DNA from: Brassica napus
Lineage: Eukaryota; Streptophyta; Magnoliopsida; Brassicales; Brassicaceae
Assembly: GCF_020379485.1 (NCBI RefSeq)
Contig: NC_063444.1
Coordinates: 3,792,652 to 3,856,651, forward strand
DNA: 64,000 nt
Direction of reading: 5' to 3'
In this document: in pieces, positions 1 through 12,343 of the stretch
Position numbering within the stretch: position 1 is the stretch's first letter
How the letters are laid out: every line of letters starts with the position of its first letter
The notes under the pieces: generated by a model
Seen by the model: only the letters and a program-made list of their open reading frames with translations
What the model was told of the DNA's origin: nothing
Databases searched by the model: none
Program-made: the position numbers and the translations under genes

Positions 1-431
1 CCGGCAACAACATTACCCTCCTGAGAAACTACCATTTTACCCTCATGAGCCCCACACGTACACTTCTTCATCGCCGGCGTCGCGATAAACCTCGGCATGT
101 TTTCTCCCGCCATTATGACCAGAAACTTCTCCTCGTACGCTCCGTTCTCCGCCTTGTCCCCAGACCGGCTCTCTTTCTCTTCGTCCTCTGCTCCACCGTT
201 CCGACCATCTTCTTCTCCGGAAGGAGATAGACGCCAGTAAGAACAGGCGAGGATGAGAAGAGCAAAGGCGATGAGTCCAATCATCGCCGCTAAACCGCCG
301 AAGAGGTAAGGAATTGGCGAATGCCACGGTGATTGCGGCGCCGCTCGGTGAATTACCGAAGATGACGGTGATGCTGACGTGGTGTGCATCGCCACTTCTT
401 GCAACATCGATCGAACGCTCAACGGTCTCAT
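1..431 (-). CDS. GDU1: Glutamine dumper protein, GDU1-like (3' part outside window)
   Basis: Reading the minus strand from the ATG at 431 gives 143 codons still open at the window edge. GDU proteins are small single-pass membrane proteins that promote amino-acid export, acting with the LOG2 ubiquitin ligase. Residues 33-39 are QSPWHSP, followed by one strongly hydrophobic segment (about 41-66, PYLFGGLAAM to LACSYW). An acidic/charged stretch follows, then the family signature VIMAG at 105-109 and a Cys-containing KKCTCG at 122-127. All are GDU hallmarks, in family order. The N-terminus MRPLSV resembles Arabidopsis GDU1. No stop or frameshift is seen. The tail after VVA is outside the window. 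Position next to TAF10 and RPS6 agrees with the At4g31700-31730 order, which favours GDU1 over its paralogs. Confidence 0.9.
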   Translation of the reverse strand, partial: MRPLSVRSMLQEVAMHTTSASPSSSVIHRAAPQSPWHSPIPYLFGGLAAMIGLIAFALLILACSYWRLSPSGEEDGRNGGAEDEEKESRSGDKAENGAYEEKFLVIMAGENMPRFIATPAMKKCTCGAHEGKMVVSQEGNVVA

Positions 432-997
432 TTTTTTTGTTTAACACTTTCTTTTGCTTATCCCTTCTTTGTAATTAGAGATAAGTTTTTTTTTTTTTTT
501 ATCAACAGAGATAAGTTTCTCTCAACTCTTTTTTTTCTTGTTAACTTGCTCACTTAAAGTGGGATAAAGGAAAGCTGAATATGAAACGATGGGGAAGGTA
601 ATGAGACGTATTTATATTATAGGTGTAAGCAACTTGGGGACAAAGGTAGTGACGATTAGATTTAATTATTATTTTTTGTAACAAAGATTAATTAATACTA
701 TAATTTAGTGAATGCCATCATTCTCTCTCTCTTTTTTAACCATAGTACTGAATTTATTTCATAAAACCTCAAAAATATCTAACTAAAGAAAACACCCCCA
801 AAAATATCTATTTCACGTTTTTGTTTACCTTACATGGAGTTATTACCAAGGGTGGCAACAATCAAGACGTTTAAAATGCTTGGTTTATGTTAGTGTTAAT
901 ACCATGTCGCAGCTCAAATCCAAGGGTGGCAACAATCAAGACGTTTCTGCCGTAGTAACAAGATGTTAAAATATATATATTTTTTTTTAAATGAACA

Positions 998-1028
<31 letters not shown>

Positions 1029-2884
1029 GCTAAAAAAATGAACAAAAACTTACATATATGCCAATATATATAACCCCACGACGCTGGCTGTGTTGTGCAT
1101 AGCCACTCTAATCTCTTGTGACAAATAAAATAAGGGACAGTGTCATGATTCATCGTTTCAGTTGATGTATCAACACAACATAACTGGACACTTTACCGTT
1201 TTATTTACAAATTAAAATAGTGATCTGAGAGTTAAGATATACATAGCCCGTACAGATGTAGCTAGCCATATATTTGAAATCGATGTATTGTCGTCTGCTC
1301 GCATTGACATTTTTATATATCTCTATATATTATAAGGACACAGTGAAAGAGCATATTATATTTGGGGTTATAGTGGAACATGACGATATTTGCAGAAGAA
1401 TAAGAGCGAACAGAGATGATTTGAGAGAAAGAGAGATAGATTGTGGGTTAAAGTGACAACATATCATTTTATTTTCTTACTCATTCATAAAATTTCAATT
1501 GGCTTTGGTGCTTATGATTTGACAAATATTTTAGTCTCTCTAGCCAGGCTAAGTGATGATTCCTTTTTTTGCGTTATGAGATGTGGATAAGATCTCATGT
1601 TGTTTATGTGGTGAACGTCATTCACTTATGCTATTTGTAAAGTTTGTTATGTCTAATCTGATGTCCGATTTACTATAATTGCAGTTATAGTTTTAGTACA
1701 GTCAATTCTATAGTATTGATATATATGTTAATTTGAGTAATTATATATATATATATGAATGTTAGTTGAACATAATATATTCTCTTCAGTTTCTGTATAA
1801 TTCTTCCAATATCCACGGTTAAAATGAAAACCATGGGCTTCTTTCTTCCTTAGTTTTTCTTTACTATTTTGTTGACTATCTGCCTATATAGAAAGGCTAA
1901 ACTGAAAACTAACATAAAAAATTACCCATGCGTCTTCTTGCGAATAATATTTTAACAAATTTAATGTATATATATCAGATTTTTATTTCACCATATATAA
2001 TTTTAGTTTGACCTCTTTTCTGAAAAGATCCAAGGTTTTTTTACTGTTTTTTTTTAATCTAATACCAACAGATTAACAATAGAAAGCAAGCACCAAGTGA
2101 TAAGAGGGCCATATTGTTAACTGGCATTCCATCAAATCATCATTACAAATCAGAGAATAATATTGTATTATTTCTTTGTGCCCTACACCTCGTCAGCTTC
2201 CATTTGGACAGTTGTACCTTTTAGCAGTAGAGTGTAGTACATTTTCTTCTGCACGGACAATCACCACATCGTTTAGTACGTATCTTCACTAACCCTAACT
2301 CTAATCTCTCGTACATGAATAAAATGAACGTCTAAAATTCAAATAAATTTAGTCAAAAAAATTCAAATAACATGAACAATGATTAAATAAATGTTACACA
2401 CTAAACACTAGGTATCTCTCTATGCCAAGTTCAATTGATGTTGAGTAGAAAATCAATCGCAATTAAAAAAACTGATTAAAAAAACATTATTAGCATAATA
2501 AAAATTTGGAATTAAATTACTTAAAATCAAAACGAAGATTTGTTTAGATGATAGATCCACCAGAAATTAATTTTATAGGAAACCTTTTTGTTGCTATAGC
2601 TTCAGTCAAATCTCATGGTATTTGTAACGATATTACAAAATCACTAATTAACAAGCTTTGTTACTACTCATAGCATGTTGATTTGGCCGCAAAACGATGA
2701 TTATCATATAAGTAAATATAATGATTGTTAGAGTAGGATAAAAAATAAAGACATTAATCCGAAACCTGTAACTCGGTTATTATTTAAGATCGTATGTTTT
2801 TTTTTTATTTACTAAAGGCAAATTTCGTATGAAGCAAAGGCCACTTGGATTCGAAATACTCCACATATTTCTATTTATATAGAA
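432..2884. other. Gene-free AT-rich stretch upstream of GDU1-like gene
   Basis: No convincing coding exon is seen. The part next to 431 presumably holds the GDU1 promoter and 5' UTR, but no clear element was recognised. The phrase AAGGGTGGCAACAATCAAGA occurs twice (849 and 923), so there is a local direct repeat about 74 bp apart. A homopolymer T run lies at about 1003-1028. Confidence 0.5.
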
Positions 2885-3301
2885 CTAGGTTAAGATCTGA
2901 GTCTTGCGCGGAATCAATATTATATAAATTATTTTATGTATCAAATATTTTTACATATTATGAAATAATTAATATATATTAAATAATTAAAAGTCAATAA
3001 CTATTAAATATATAATTAAATTGGTGCGAACATATAAATCAATTTTATCAATCCAAATTTTTTTTTTAATATTTGATAGGATATGTTATTAAATTTAAAT
3101 GATACTAACATAGATAATATATTTTAGTATATTTTTAATATTAATGTCTATTAAATGATGATTTCTATTCATATAGTTTTTTTGATCATTTGTATCTTTT
3201 TTTTTTAACGACTGCAAAGATATGATGATCATATCACAAAGGAGTTTGGATACAGAAAGAAACAAACTACAACAACATAAATAGCTCAACCTTAAAAAGA
3301 T

Positions 3302-4069
3302 CTACGAGCTAACAAGAGTCGCCTCTCTATTAATCAGATGATGAAGCCAAGCTGGTCCTCCTAATGCCAGATAAGATTGAAACATGCCATCACGAAGCAC
3401 ACTTTTTGCAATTTCACGCACAATCTTGTTGGAACCAATAGACTCTGTCTCGAAAGCTACAGAAGAAAATGTTGCGCATAGCGACTTGATCTTCTGTAAT
3501 AAGATTCTGAAGCGCGGCCATTTCAATGGTTGCATCACAGCATCAATGAGATCATGAGAATCAGAACCAATCACAATATCTTGGTAAGCCAGGTCTTTCA
3601 TACTTCTTAGCGCCCATTCCAAGCACCGAAGCTCAGCCGTTAGTCTATTAGGAGAAAACGTGAGGGCCTCTCTGGCATGATGTAGTACATTGCCACTATA
3701 ATCCCGTGTGATGAAAGCAGCACCACTATGAAGCTTCGCATTCCTCCAATTCGCATGAATATTGCATTTACGAAAACCAGATAAAGGAGGTTCCCATCTC
3801 TTGTGTTCATTACCTAAACCACCCTCCACCTCAATACTCTGCTTGGCGTCATTAAGCTCATGCCAGAGACGAGCTTCCTCGTTTGCCTGTTGCAGTTGTG
3901 TGATCAACGTGATCTGTGTATCAGCATACAAGATAGTGTTTCGATTTTTCCAAATAGTCCAAAGTAGCCAAGGAATTGCTCTCCTTTGAAGTAACGAAAG
4001 GTTATCATCCCCCATTCTTTGTATAGAAAGAGACATCAGTTCCACCAGACTACGATTTGCCAACTGCAC
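3302..4069 (-). pseudogene. LINE ORF2 C-terminus: RNase H-like domain (RVT_3 type)
   Basis: A 255-residue open frame shows the plant LINE-type RNase H arrangement. A region with WLLWTIWKNRN near residues 34-44 is typical of the link after the zf-RVT. From about 108 come NWRNAKLHSGAAFITRDYSG, a degenerate NxDGA-like strand with the first acidic residue lost, then LTAELRCLEWALRSMKD with the conserved Glu, and VIGSDSHDLIDAV with a conserved Asp. The first catalytic Asp appears replaced (AKLHSGAA), so the enzyme is probably inactive. It is the 3' end of a truncated LINE and not a host gene. Confidence 0.8.
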
Positions 4070-4102
4070 AATGGGAGGAAACCCTGCAATGTCCCATGCC
4101 TC

Positions 4103-4650
4103 CTAAACAATATCACATTTGAACAGCACGTGTTCAATCGATTCAGTACCCGTCATACACAGTTTACAGAGAGGATCCAGATGCATTCCTCGAGTATTCA
4201 ACCTTTCAGCCACTGCTAACGCACCTGATGCTGCTCTCCAGAGAAAACTTTGAATTTTTGGTAAGGTGGGAATCTTCCAAATATTCTTCTTTAGTTCAAG
4301 TAAACCTGGATTTCTCAACCCCGTTTGTATGGCCTGTGATTATTTAGCATGTGAAGCCAACTGATAACCACTTTTCACTGTGTAAGCTCCATTCGGCGTG
4401 TACGCCCAGATGTCTCTATCAGGAGCTTCGCCTACCGGAAGTTGTAAGATTCTTTGCACTTCATTGACAGAAAAGGTATTGTTCAACTTTCCTACATCTC
4501 ATTGCCCTCCCTTTTGAATCAACGCCGAGACTTTGAGATTGATCTCACACAAAACTTCTTTATTGACCGGCCTGCGAGGAAAGTCATCCATAATCCATTT
4601 TTCCGTCCATACGTACGTTGACCTACCATTCCCAATGGACCTGATCAAAC
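4103..4650 (-). pseudogene. LINE ORF2 fragment: zf-RVT region
   Basis: The frame 4103-4318 contains KNIWKIPTLPKIQSFLWRAA, then CKLC and EHVLFKC, the Cys/His pattern of the zf-RVT domain that follows plant LINE reverse transcriptases. Upstream (to about 4650, minus strand) an interrupted frame reads WTEKWIMDDFPRRPVNKEV, also typical of this linker. Stops and frame changes separate the pieces and the reverse transcriptase core itself is missing. Confidence 0.75.
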
Positions 4651-5456
4651 CTTTGCACAAAAATTCCTTCCCAAACAATATACTACGTCAGGCGTACGAT
4701 GGTCTGTAACCCTTCCCACAATCAAGGAATTCTTTGTTAGCAAAGTACCTCCCTTTAAATTTAAATTACTGATAACAAAATTTTCATTGTGAGATTAATA
4801 GTTTTAGTAATTTATCATTTAAAAAAAAATAAGTTGTCAATGATCGTTCAAAACTTTTATCAAAAAATTATTCAAAGTAAATTTTGAAACTAAAATATTG
4901 TATTTTATATGGTTTATTGTTTAATTTAAACGATATATATATTAATCTTAATAATTAATTAAATTAGATTTTTTACTTATATAATTTTTGTAATCATTTG
5001 TGTTTTGTCATAACAAAAATTTTAAACCATGGATCGTAAAATTTGAATGTGAGACTTTTAACAGTTTTAGTAATTTATAGCCGTTTGTAAAAATTCAAAA
5101 TATAACATATACATAAAAATCTAAATTTTTATTATACGGTTATTGTGGTTGTTTAATTTATTTAATAGTTTAAAATTAAACAAATATGATAGAAGATACA
5201 CTATTTTTATATCAAATCTTTATTATTCAAAATCATTAATTTCCATATATACTTTAGCTACATTAGGCAATTCCGTAAATTTTATTTAAGGAAATAATAA
5301 AGTACATTAATGATGAATTTATTGTTAGTTTAATAAAAAACTTATTATATAATTAGATGAACCAACATATTTCTCTAATGATTTTAAGAATCATTCTAGT
5401 GATGACATGTGGGTACAAAAAAAAGTTGTAATGCTTTTCAAATAATATATAGGGGA

Positions 5457-6850
5457 TGTAGCATGCCAACCTTTTTCTAATTTAATTGCAGTTTCGGTAG
5501 ATAATCGGATTCCAAAATTGTACTCGAACGGCCTTTTTTTTCTTGTTAGTGACTTTCATAGCTTTAAAATGATTTAAGTACATTTCAACTATAATAGAAA
5601 TTGTTGGCGAAGTCGGCCAATCACCAAAGAAAACTCTTGTCAGATAGCATCCACACATAAATATACGATTACTAGCAATGCTGTTAATATTCCAACTTTA
5701 TACTTAGTTAGTTAATTGAGGATTAGAGACAAAGATAAAGTATTAAAATGGAAGGGAAAACATAAATTATTTAAATAAGCCGATGAAATTATTCGCAACT
5801 TGAGTGTTAGTGGTGTTTGGTGACGTACAAACTTCTCTTCTTCTCTAGATAAGGAACTATGCACTAAATTTTCAAAACTATGCACTATAAATTTTATAAA
5901 GACGGATTTTTTTAAGATGGATTCCTTTTTATAAAGACGGATTATAAAAAGAGGAAGTCTAAAGTAGTAACCCTACAGCAATACATGAGCCACAGCTTTT
6001 GATTTAACTACTATTGTATACAAAGATTACTTGATTTGATCTTAGTGTTATTTTTGAATTTAAAAAAACAATCTAAATGCCATTTTATCCAAAAAAAACA
6101 AAACAAAAATCCACGCGAGAACTTACTCTAGTTTATTTAGAAGTACTAGAAATTACATTTATAAAAAGTACTACAAATTCATAATATATCATATTCATAT
6201 TTTATCTTGCAAGAGTTTATTTTTGAAACTAATTTTCTAGTAAATTCAAACACGACAATTTAAAATGTTTAAAACTACCATGTTAACTTGTTAAATCCGC
6301 TATCGGAGAATTATATATAGCTTTTCTAAAACTGCAGTTTTTCATGCCCGGTTTGTCATTAACAAAATATTTCACAGTATAAAAATGGATTTGCAAAACA
6401 AACAAAGGGGAACTCTAATTTTACTTGCAAAAGAAAAAAAACTACTTGTTGCTGACAAAAAAAAAAAAAAACTACTTGCAAAATTTATCTTCTGCCGTTT
6501 TAGATTTTAAGTACTAGTTTTTGTCTGGTAGGCCTTTTTATTCTTCACTTACAGGCGATAAGTAAACGTGTAAAACTAAAGAAAATTTACTGATTAAAAC
6601 TGAAGTGAGGAATCAATATTGGATATTCCATTTAGATCATATGAACATTGCTTCGTTTGCAGTGCTCATTCGCCTCGTCTTAATAATCAGATTTGATAGG
6701 CCACTATGTTTTGCCTCTTCCTGATTTGATTTGATTTGATTTTCTTATTATTATTTAAACATTCGTTTTAGATTCCAAAGTAATACCAATATATCTATAG
6801 TTGGTGGTAGGCCACGAGCCATTATAGTTCTTCTTTAGTAGCCGGGGTTA
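5457..6850. other. Spacer between the inverted Helitrons
   Basis: An AT-rich spacer of about 1.4 kb with no recognisable gene. It separates the two Helitron copies and would be the loop if the arms paired. A-rich runs occur near 6436 and 6458. Confidence 0.5.
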
Positions 6851-7734
6851 TCCCCTGTATATTACTAGAAAAACATTGCAACTTTTATTTTTTTTATAGT
6901 CATATGTCATCAATAAGATGATTCTTAGAATCATTAAAGAAATATGTTGGTTCATCTAATTATATAATAAGTTTTTATTAAACTAACAATAAATTCATTA
7001 TTAATGTACATTATTATTTCCTTAAATAAAATTTACAAAATTGCCTAATGTGGCTAACGTATATACGACAATTAATGATTTTAAATAATAAAAATTTGGT
7101 AAAAATTAGTATATCTTCTATCATATTTTTTTTAATTTTAAACTATTAAATCAATTAAACAACCACAATAACCATATAATAAAATTTTAGATTTTTCTGT
7201 ATATGTTATATTTTGAATTTTAAAAACGACTATAAATTGCTAAAACTGTCAAAAGTCTCAAATTGAACAATTTTTTTTTGATAAAAGTTTTGAACAAACA
7301 ATGACAACTTATTTTTTTAAAAAATATATAAATTACTAAAACTATTAATACCACAATGAAAATTTCATTATCAGTAGTAATTTAAAAAAAAAATTCTATA
7401 AAAGATACAAATGTTCAAAAAAACTATATGAGTAGAAATCATCATTTAGTAGACATTAATATTAAAATACACTAAAATATACTATATATGTTAGTATCGT
7501 TTAAATTTAATTACATATCCTATCAAATTAAAAAAACATTCTTTGGATTAATAAAATTGATTTATATGTTCGTACCAATTTTATTATATATTTAATAGTT
7601 ACTGACTTTTAATGATTCAATATATATATATATATATATATATATGTTATTTCATAATATGTAAAAATCTTTAATACATAAAATAATTTTTATATATAAT
7701 GTTCATCCCGTGCAAAGCACGGATCTTAACCTAG
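6851..7734 (+). mobile_element. Non-autonomous Helitron, right member of inverted pair
   Basis: It starts TCCCCTGTATATTACTAG after a host A (6850) and ends with a hairpin CCGTGC-AAA-GCACGG, about 10 nt, and CTAG (7731-7734) before a host T. These are canonical Helitron termini. At 884 bp it has no coding capacity. The sequence is homologous, in opposite orientation, to 2885-5456 without its LINE. A TA dinucleotide tract lies at about 7619-7645. Confidence 0.85.
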
Positions 7735-7768
7735 TTACAAATAAACTACGAAAACAACTAAATACTAA

Positions 7769-7891
7769 GATCATGATTAATGGGGGTTCTTAGGGGTGGG
7801 GTTCTTAAACTTTTTCTTTGTTAAATTTAAGAATCGGTTTTTAAATTACGATAAGAATCTCACCCCTAAAAATCTCCTATTAATCATGGTC
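7769..7891. mobile_element. MITE with TAA target duplication (PIF/Harbinger-like)
   Basis: A 123-bp element with imperfect terminal inverted repeats: GATCATGATTAATGGGGG at the left, matched by the complement of ATTAATCATGGTC at the right. It is flanked on both sides by TAA. The sub-terminal part (TTCTTAGGGGTGGGG / CACCCCTAAAAA) also pairs, so nearly the whole element folds back. Related ends occur at 17922-18130 and 24026. Confidence 0.8.
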
Positions 7892-8247
7892 TAAGACTTT
7901 TGTAGGATGCTAAAGAAACTAAATATTGTTTATAGTATTGGAAGTTTGAAAACATTGCCAAACTACATAAACATATTATTTTGTTATTAAAAACTTCATC
8001 TAAGTTATGAAGTATTCTGAAAAACATGTAACTATATAACAATCAGGGTAATTGCTAATCACGTGAAGAAATTGATGTACTTAAACGGTTAGTCAATTAA
8101 TATTTTTTTATTGATCATCTAATATAGCAAACAAATTGTTAAAGGAATAAAGGATACGTTAGTGTACTATATTAGCAGGCCAGTTAAAATCTTTATAGGT
8201 TTCAGACATATTAACTGTCCTGCAATGTAAATGCGATGCTGATTTTT

Positions 8248-8306
8248 GCATGCTACATCATCTTTTTTTTTTTTGCATGCTACATCATTTTTGCATGCTA
8301 CATCAT
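8248..8306. repeat. Short direct repeats of TGCATGCTACATCAT
   Basis: The 15-mer TGCATGCTACATCAT (or TTGCATGCTACATCA) appears three times, separated by a T run in one interval. No function is seen. Confidence 0.7.
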
Positions 8307-8784
8307 TTTATATTGTTTAGACTAAGCAAAAATGTTGTATTTCCAACAATTATTGTGTATTTACAGTACAATTAAATATCATGGTTATATTAATGGGAAA
8401 TTAGGATGCCTACCAACCATCTATCCGCTATTTAGCACACTGCCAAAAGCCCACATTTCAGACACTGTTGATAATTATGGAGGACACTGATACCCATATA
8501 CTTCATATTCGGTGTGTATAGGCAAAATATATCCCAAAGATACGATAGGATTTGTAACAAGATTTGTAAGACCAAAATTAGAACCCTTGTCTTGTTTACT
8601 ATTTTAAAATTCTAAAATTTCAGCTTTTTTCTTTATTCCATCATATCCCAACCAATCCAAAAAGTCTCCCAACCTCTCTCCTCTCAAAAACATCTCCAAT
8701 CCATCAAACAAGTCCTAGATTCTCTATCTTAAGACACCAAATAGAACAAGACGAACACCAAGTAGATACCAATAGATCCTCCCC

Positions 8785-9456
8785 TTTGGCAAACTAATTG
8801 AGATACCTGAAAAGCCCTCTTTCTCAGAACGATTTGGTCAATTCATCATTTTCAAGCAGCTAAAGGTCGCGAAGAAACATGAGGTGTGGTTCTTTTTTGC
8901 CGGAAAACTAGTAAGATTTTCACTTTGAGAATTCGCATACCTGACTGGCTTGAACTGCATGAAGTTACCTAATTGATCCAGATAGCGTCTTGGAATTTTT
9001 TTCGCCAAGTCAGAGGATGCCGATGAAGATGACGACACACCAAAGAATTCATCTGCGAAACTAAGCATGATCTCTGGTCATGCAAGAGAGATTGAAACCA
9101 AGGCTAAGGTAAATAGTTTCAAAATTTTATACACTAAATCCGTTATCAAAAATATTACTTGGATAACTTTTTGAGTAACTGCTATTTTTAACTCTAACAA
9201 TACACCTCTATATATGTAAAAGTTAGATGCATTATATGAGGCGACTGAAGATCCGCAATTGTTTTGTCTGACGAGGATGAAAGACGTTAAGATGGAGAAT
9301 GTAATATTGATGTGTGAAACGGCAATTTTGAAACCTAGCAACTGTAAAGCAAAAACCGAAGTTGTGGAAAACAATGGTGTATATCTAGAATACGTTGTGG
9401 TTGTTGTGAGGGAATATGACGAGGATGTAAGAAGTTGTTATAAGAATGTACCTTAA
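8785..9456 (+). pseudogene. Relic of a DUF1985-type transposable-element gene
   Basis: A frame from 8785 reads EIPEKPSFSERFGQF, HEVWFFFAGKLVRFSL, a TGA stop at 8926-8928, then EFAYLTGLNCMKLP. The HEVWF...IRFSLREFAxxTGLNC pattern is characteristic of DUF1985, found in plant element-borne Ulp1-like genes. The stop sits where Arg is usual (CGA to TGA would explain it). Further on, SEDADEDDDTPKNSSAK to KAK ends in a donor-like AAG|GTAAAT near 9106. A later segment (about 9222-9456) reads LDALYEATEDPQ, then MKDVKMENVILMC, and ends at a stop. The last piece is not recognised and may be a separate exon of the same relic. Confidence 0.6.
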
Positions 9457-9599
9457 CCTATTAACATATCTAACAACACTATAACAATTTGATAATATTT
9501 CTCCATGTATCATTGAATTTAGATTTTTGAGATTTGTTGTTGAATGGTTAACTTATTTAATAACAGATAACAACTTATTTATCTACTTGCTATTAATCT

Positions 9600-11160
9600 T
9601 GAATATGTTAATAATGCAAAATTTTATTCAAAATTAATAGCAAGTCTCATATACAGCATAAGTTAAAACTAAGTCATTGTTAGACGTCTAACTTGTATTT
9701 TTGCGAGCTAATACTATTTTCAGCTGCCATTTGCTTGTTTTATCCGGTAAATAACATTTTCAAGTATTTTGTGTTTTGTTTTGTTTTGTTAAAGCTAATA
9801 CTATCTTTTAAAAAGACACATAATGTTTTTAGCCGGCTTACACTACCATGTAGTATAACATTTGCAATTAGTTATATGTTTTTCTAATACAATTACAAAT
9901 GATATTTCTAATTTGAATGTTAAACTTCATATAACTAACATGTAATCAGCATATCTTATAATAAGTCATTTAACTAATTTTATATTGATATGCTACTATT
10001 ATATTTCATATAACGTAAATAATGTGTTAGCAATGCAAATATAAAATTAGTTGTCCATAGCCTAACTTAAAACAAGTTTTGGTGATACTGAGTCATTTAG
10101 ACGCCTAACCTTTCTTCTTGCGGGATAAAATTATGTTTAGCTCGGGTTTGCCTATTTTATCCGGTTAACAACATTTTTAAGTATTTTTTATTTCCTTTTG
10201 TTGAAACTAATATTATGTTTAAAAAAAACACATTATTTTTACTCCTAATAGTAATTCTATGTGTCATCTACCATTCTCTATTTTACTATTAGACTCTTGT
10301 TATGTATATTGTTCATATGTAGATTGTTAAATGTCCCTGAGTTTGTATTCTCAAGTTGTTATCCGTGTTGGCAAATAAAATATTGTCTATCACTTTATAT
10401 CTATGGCTAAGTCAGATTGCCACCACTTTTAGGAATGATATATTTGAATCCTTTTGTAACCGGCTAAATATATATGGTCTATGCAATCTAAGATTTAATT
10501 TATATGTCCATGATATATTGTAGCCATCCACTACTTCAACTAATAAAAAAGATAGGCTAAAACCTTTCATTTCAATTAAATATGTATGGCTAAGCTAAAA
10601 TGCAAATAACCATCATTTTCAAGAATAATATATTTGAATCATCTATACCGGCTAAACTCCTCTATACACAAGCTAAGATTTAATATATACATCCATGCTA
10701 TATTGTAGCCATGTAATTATCATATTATCATAGCATAACTCTTTGATATATCATATTATAAATTTTTAACTTACTGTAACTATCATCAATATATGAGTTT
10801 AACATTTTCAATACGAATTAGCTAGTTGGACCTCCTCAAGCTCATCTCTAAACCTGTTTTACAAGATTAAGCAAATCAAGATTAAGCAAATCAAGATTAA
10901 GCAAACCTGTTTGAACTCAGTATAAGAAAACTAACTATGATCTTTGTTTTAGTTCACATTGCGTCACTGAAGCAAATCAATATTTTAATGTGTATGGCTA
11001 AGCTAAAATGTAAATAACCATCATTTCAAGAATAATATATTTGAATAATTTATAACCGGATAAACTCCTCTATACACAAGCTAAGATTTAATATATACAT
11101 CCATTATATATTGTACTCGTCTAATTATCATATTATCATAGCATAGCTCTTTGATACAGC
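9600..11160. repeat. Degenerate direct repeats (about 400-bp period)
   Basis: Two related blocks lie at 9660-9830 and 10080-10250 (TTTTATCCGG, then AACA(T)TTT.AAGTATTTT). A second repeated block occurs at about 10400-10530, 10590-10745 and 10990-11155, sharing AATAATATATTTGAAT, CGGCTAAACTCCTCTATACA and CAAGCTAAGATTTAATATAT. The last two copies are very similar over about 155 bp. A short array of CAAGATTAAGCAAAT lies at about 10864-10902. No coding sequence is seen; this may be the non-coding remainder of the element whose gene relic lies just to the left. Confidence 0.7.
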
Positions 11161-12223
11161 CAGCTAATTCTGTGACGGTACCGTCTTGATTGTTGGAAAA
11201 ATGACCCGAAGAATTTTTTGTACGATAGAGAATGAACTCTGGTATAGAGAACTCTTAATCTTGTTCGGGACTGTGATAATGATGATGAATGGTTGGATGC
11301 GCTCAAGTGTTTATGTAGAGGAAGAAAATGGAAAAAAGAAGCAAGAAAATTCATGATCTTTTTTGGTTGTTCGCAACTCATGAATTCCTAAAGAAATAAG
11401 CAGAGAAACTTATGAACTCATGAAATTGTTCAGAATTCACAATTTTTTTTTTAATTTTGTTTAGATTCATCAGGCAAATGTAAAAAAAAAAATAGAAGAA
11501 GAAGATGAAGAAAGAAACAATGATAATGAGAGAGAAAACAAGTATTTTTGTTTAATATAACCAAATATATACTAAATCTTTGCCAAATATCGGTAAATCT
11601 AATAAAATATTCCCAGCTAACCTATTAATTGTACTTTTCTATAGGACACAAGTTCTATCCGAAACTTTTGATACTAATTTCGTCATTACATATCACCCAT
11701 TATGCCAACAAAACTACAAGTTTTACTGTTCTAGCTAATATCATAAGTTTTTTTTTGGTTTTAAGCAAATTATCCCTATGTTAATTACGGAAAGGAAATT
11801 TAATACTTGCACTCACGTTTTTTTGAATGAAGTATCTACATTTTTTTTGGTGAGAGAATAGTGTATACCTTCATTGATTTACCACCTGCCTCTCGTAGAA
11901 TAAAACCACCCTTAATAGTATAATTTCTCTGTTTTTCACTTCTATGCAACAAGACAAAAGAGAACAAAAAGTGCTTTCGTAGGACTGTAGTCATTATATA
12001 TTCGGTCTAGATGGTGGCTTTGAGTGCTTTCATCGTCATATTCTTTGTCTCCGAGCCCAACCAAAAAACCATTATGCAGATTAAAGAACACTAACCTCAA
12101 ATATTTTGGATATATATTTTTATAAATGTGGGAAATGGGAATTGATTTGATGGGAAGATGAAAACAGATGGATAATTATCCTCCGGGGAATATTATCATG
12201 CAAATACCAACGGAGAGGTTAAA
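11161..12223. other. Intergenic, no gene recognised
   Basis: Mostly AT-rich. Short open frames on the minus strand near 11136-11381 look like low-complexity translation without family resemblance. The last few hundred bases presumably belong to the TAF10 promoter. Confidence 0.45.
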
Positions 12224-12343
12224 TGGGCTTAGTTATAATGTCAAGGCCCATTAGCCCAAATCAAGAGTTCACGGTTGTTAAAAAATCCAACAGGTGGAGA
12301 TGGATACGAGCTGGAAGCTGGAACAGTCGGGGATTTAGGGTTT
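12224..12343 (+). promoter_or_regulatory. TAF10 promoter: site II motifs and telo-box
   Basis: TGGGCTT at 12224-12230 and GGCCCATTA at 12245-12253 are site II (TCP-binding) motifs. TTAGGGTTT at 12335-12343 is a reverse telo-box. This combination is typical of plant housekeeping and growth-associated genes. The 5' UTR probably starts soon after, and the long gap to the ATG at 12884 suggests an intron in the 5' UTR. Confidence 0.65.

Larger units (their letters stand above)
3197..4752 (-). mobile_element. 5'-truncated LINE fragment nested in Helitron
   Basis: A T run at about 3197-3206 is the minus-strand A tail. Coding remnants run leftward toward it: an RT-downstream region, a zf-RVT zinc-binding segment and an RNase H domain. 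Comparison with the homologous Helitron at 7370-7430, which lacks this segment, shows that it is an insertion. The 5' edge lies near 4740-4752. The exact target-site duplication was not resolved because the flank is T/A-rich. Confidence 0.75.
2885..5456 (-). mobile_element. Non-autonomous Helitron, left member of an inverted pair
   Basis: On the minus strand the element starts TCCCCTATATATTA just after a host A (plus 5457 is T) and ends CTAG (plus 2885-2888) followed by a host T, the 5'-TC...CTAG-3' pattern of Helitrons inserted between A and T. It is homologous along its length to the plus-strand copy at 6851-7734. The 3' hairpin is decayed here (CCGCGCAAGACTCAG before the shared ATCTTAACCTAG). 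About 1.55 kb of LINE sequence (about 3197-4752) interrupts it. The right copy gives the unoccupied arrangement. Confidence 0.75.

Noticed and set aside
43..447. 134-residue minus-strand frame with Arg-rich translation
   Set aside because: It overlaps the GDU1 frame in another phase; the GDU1 frame has the VIMAG motif and membrane segment.
1019..1153. 79-residue minus-strand frame with Lys run
   Set aside because: Produced by a poly-T stretch; no coding signature.
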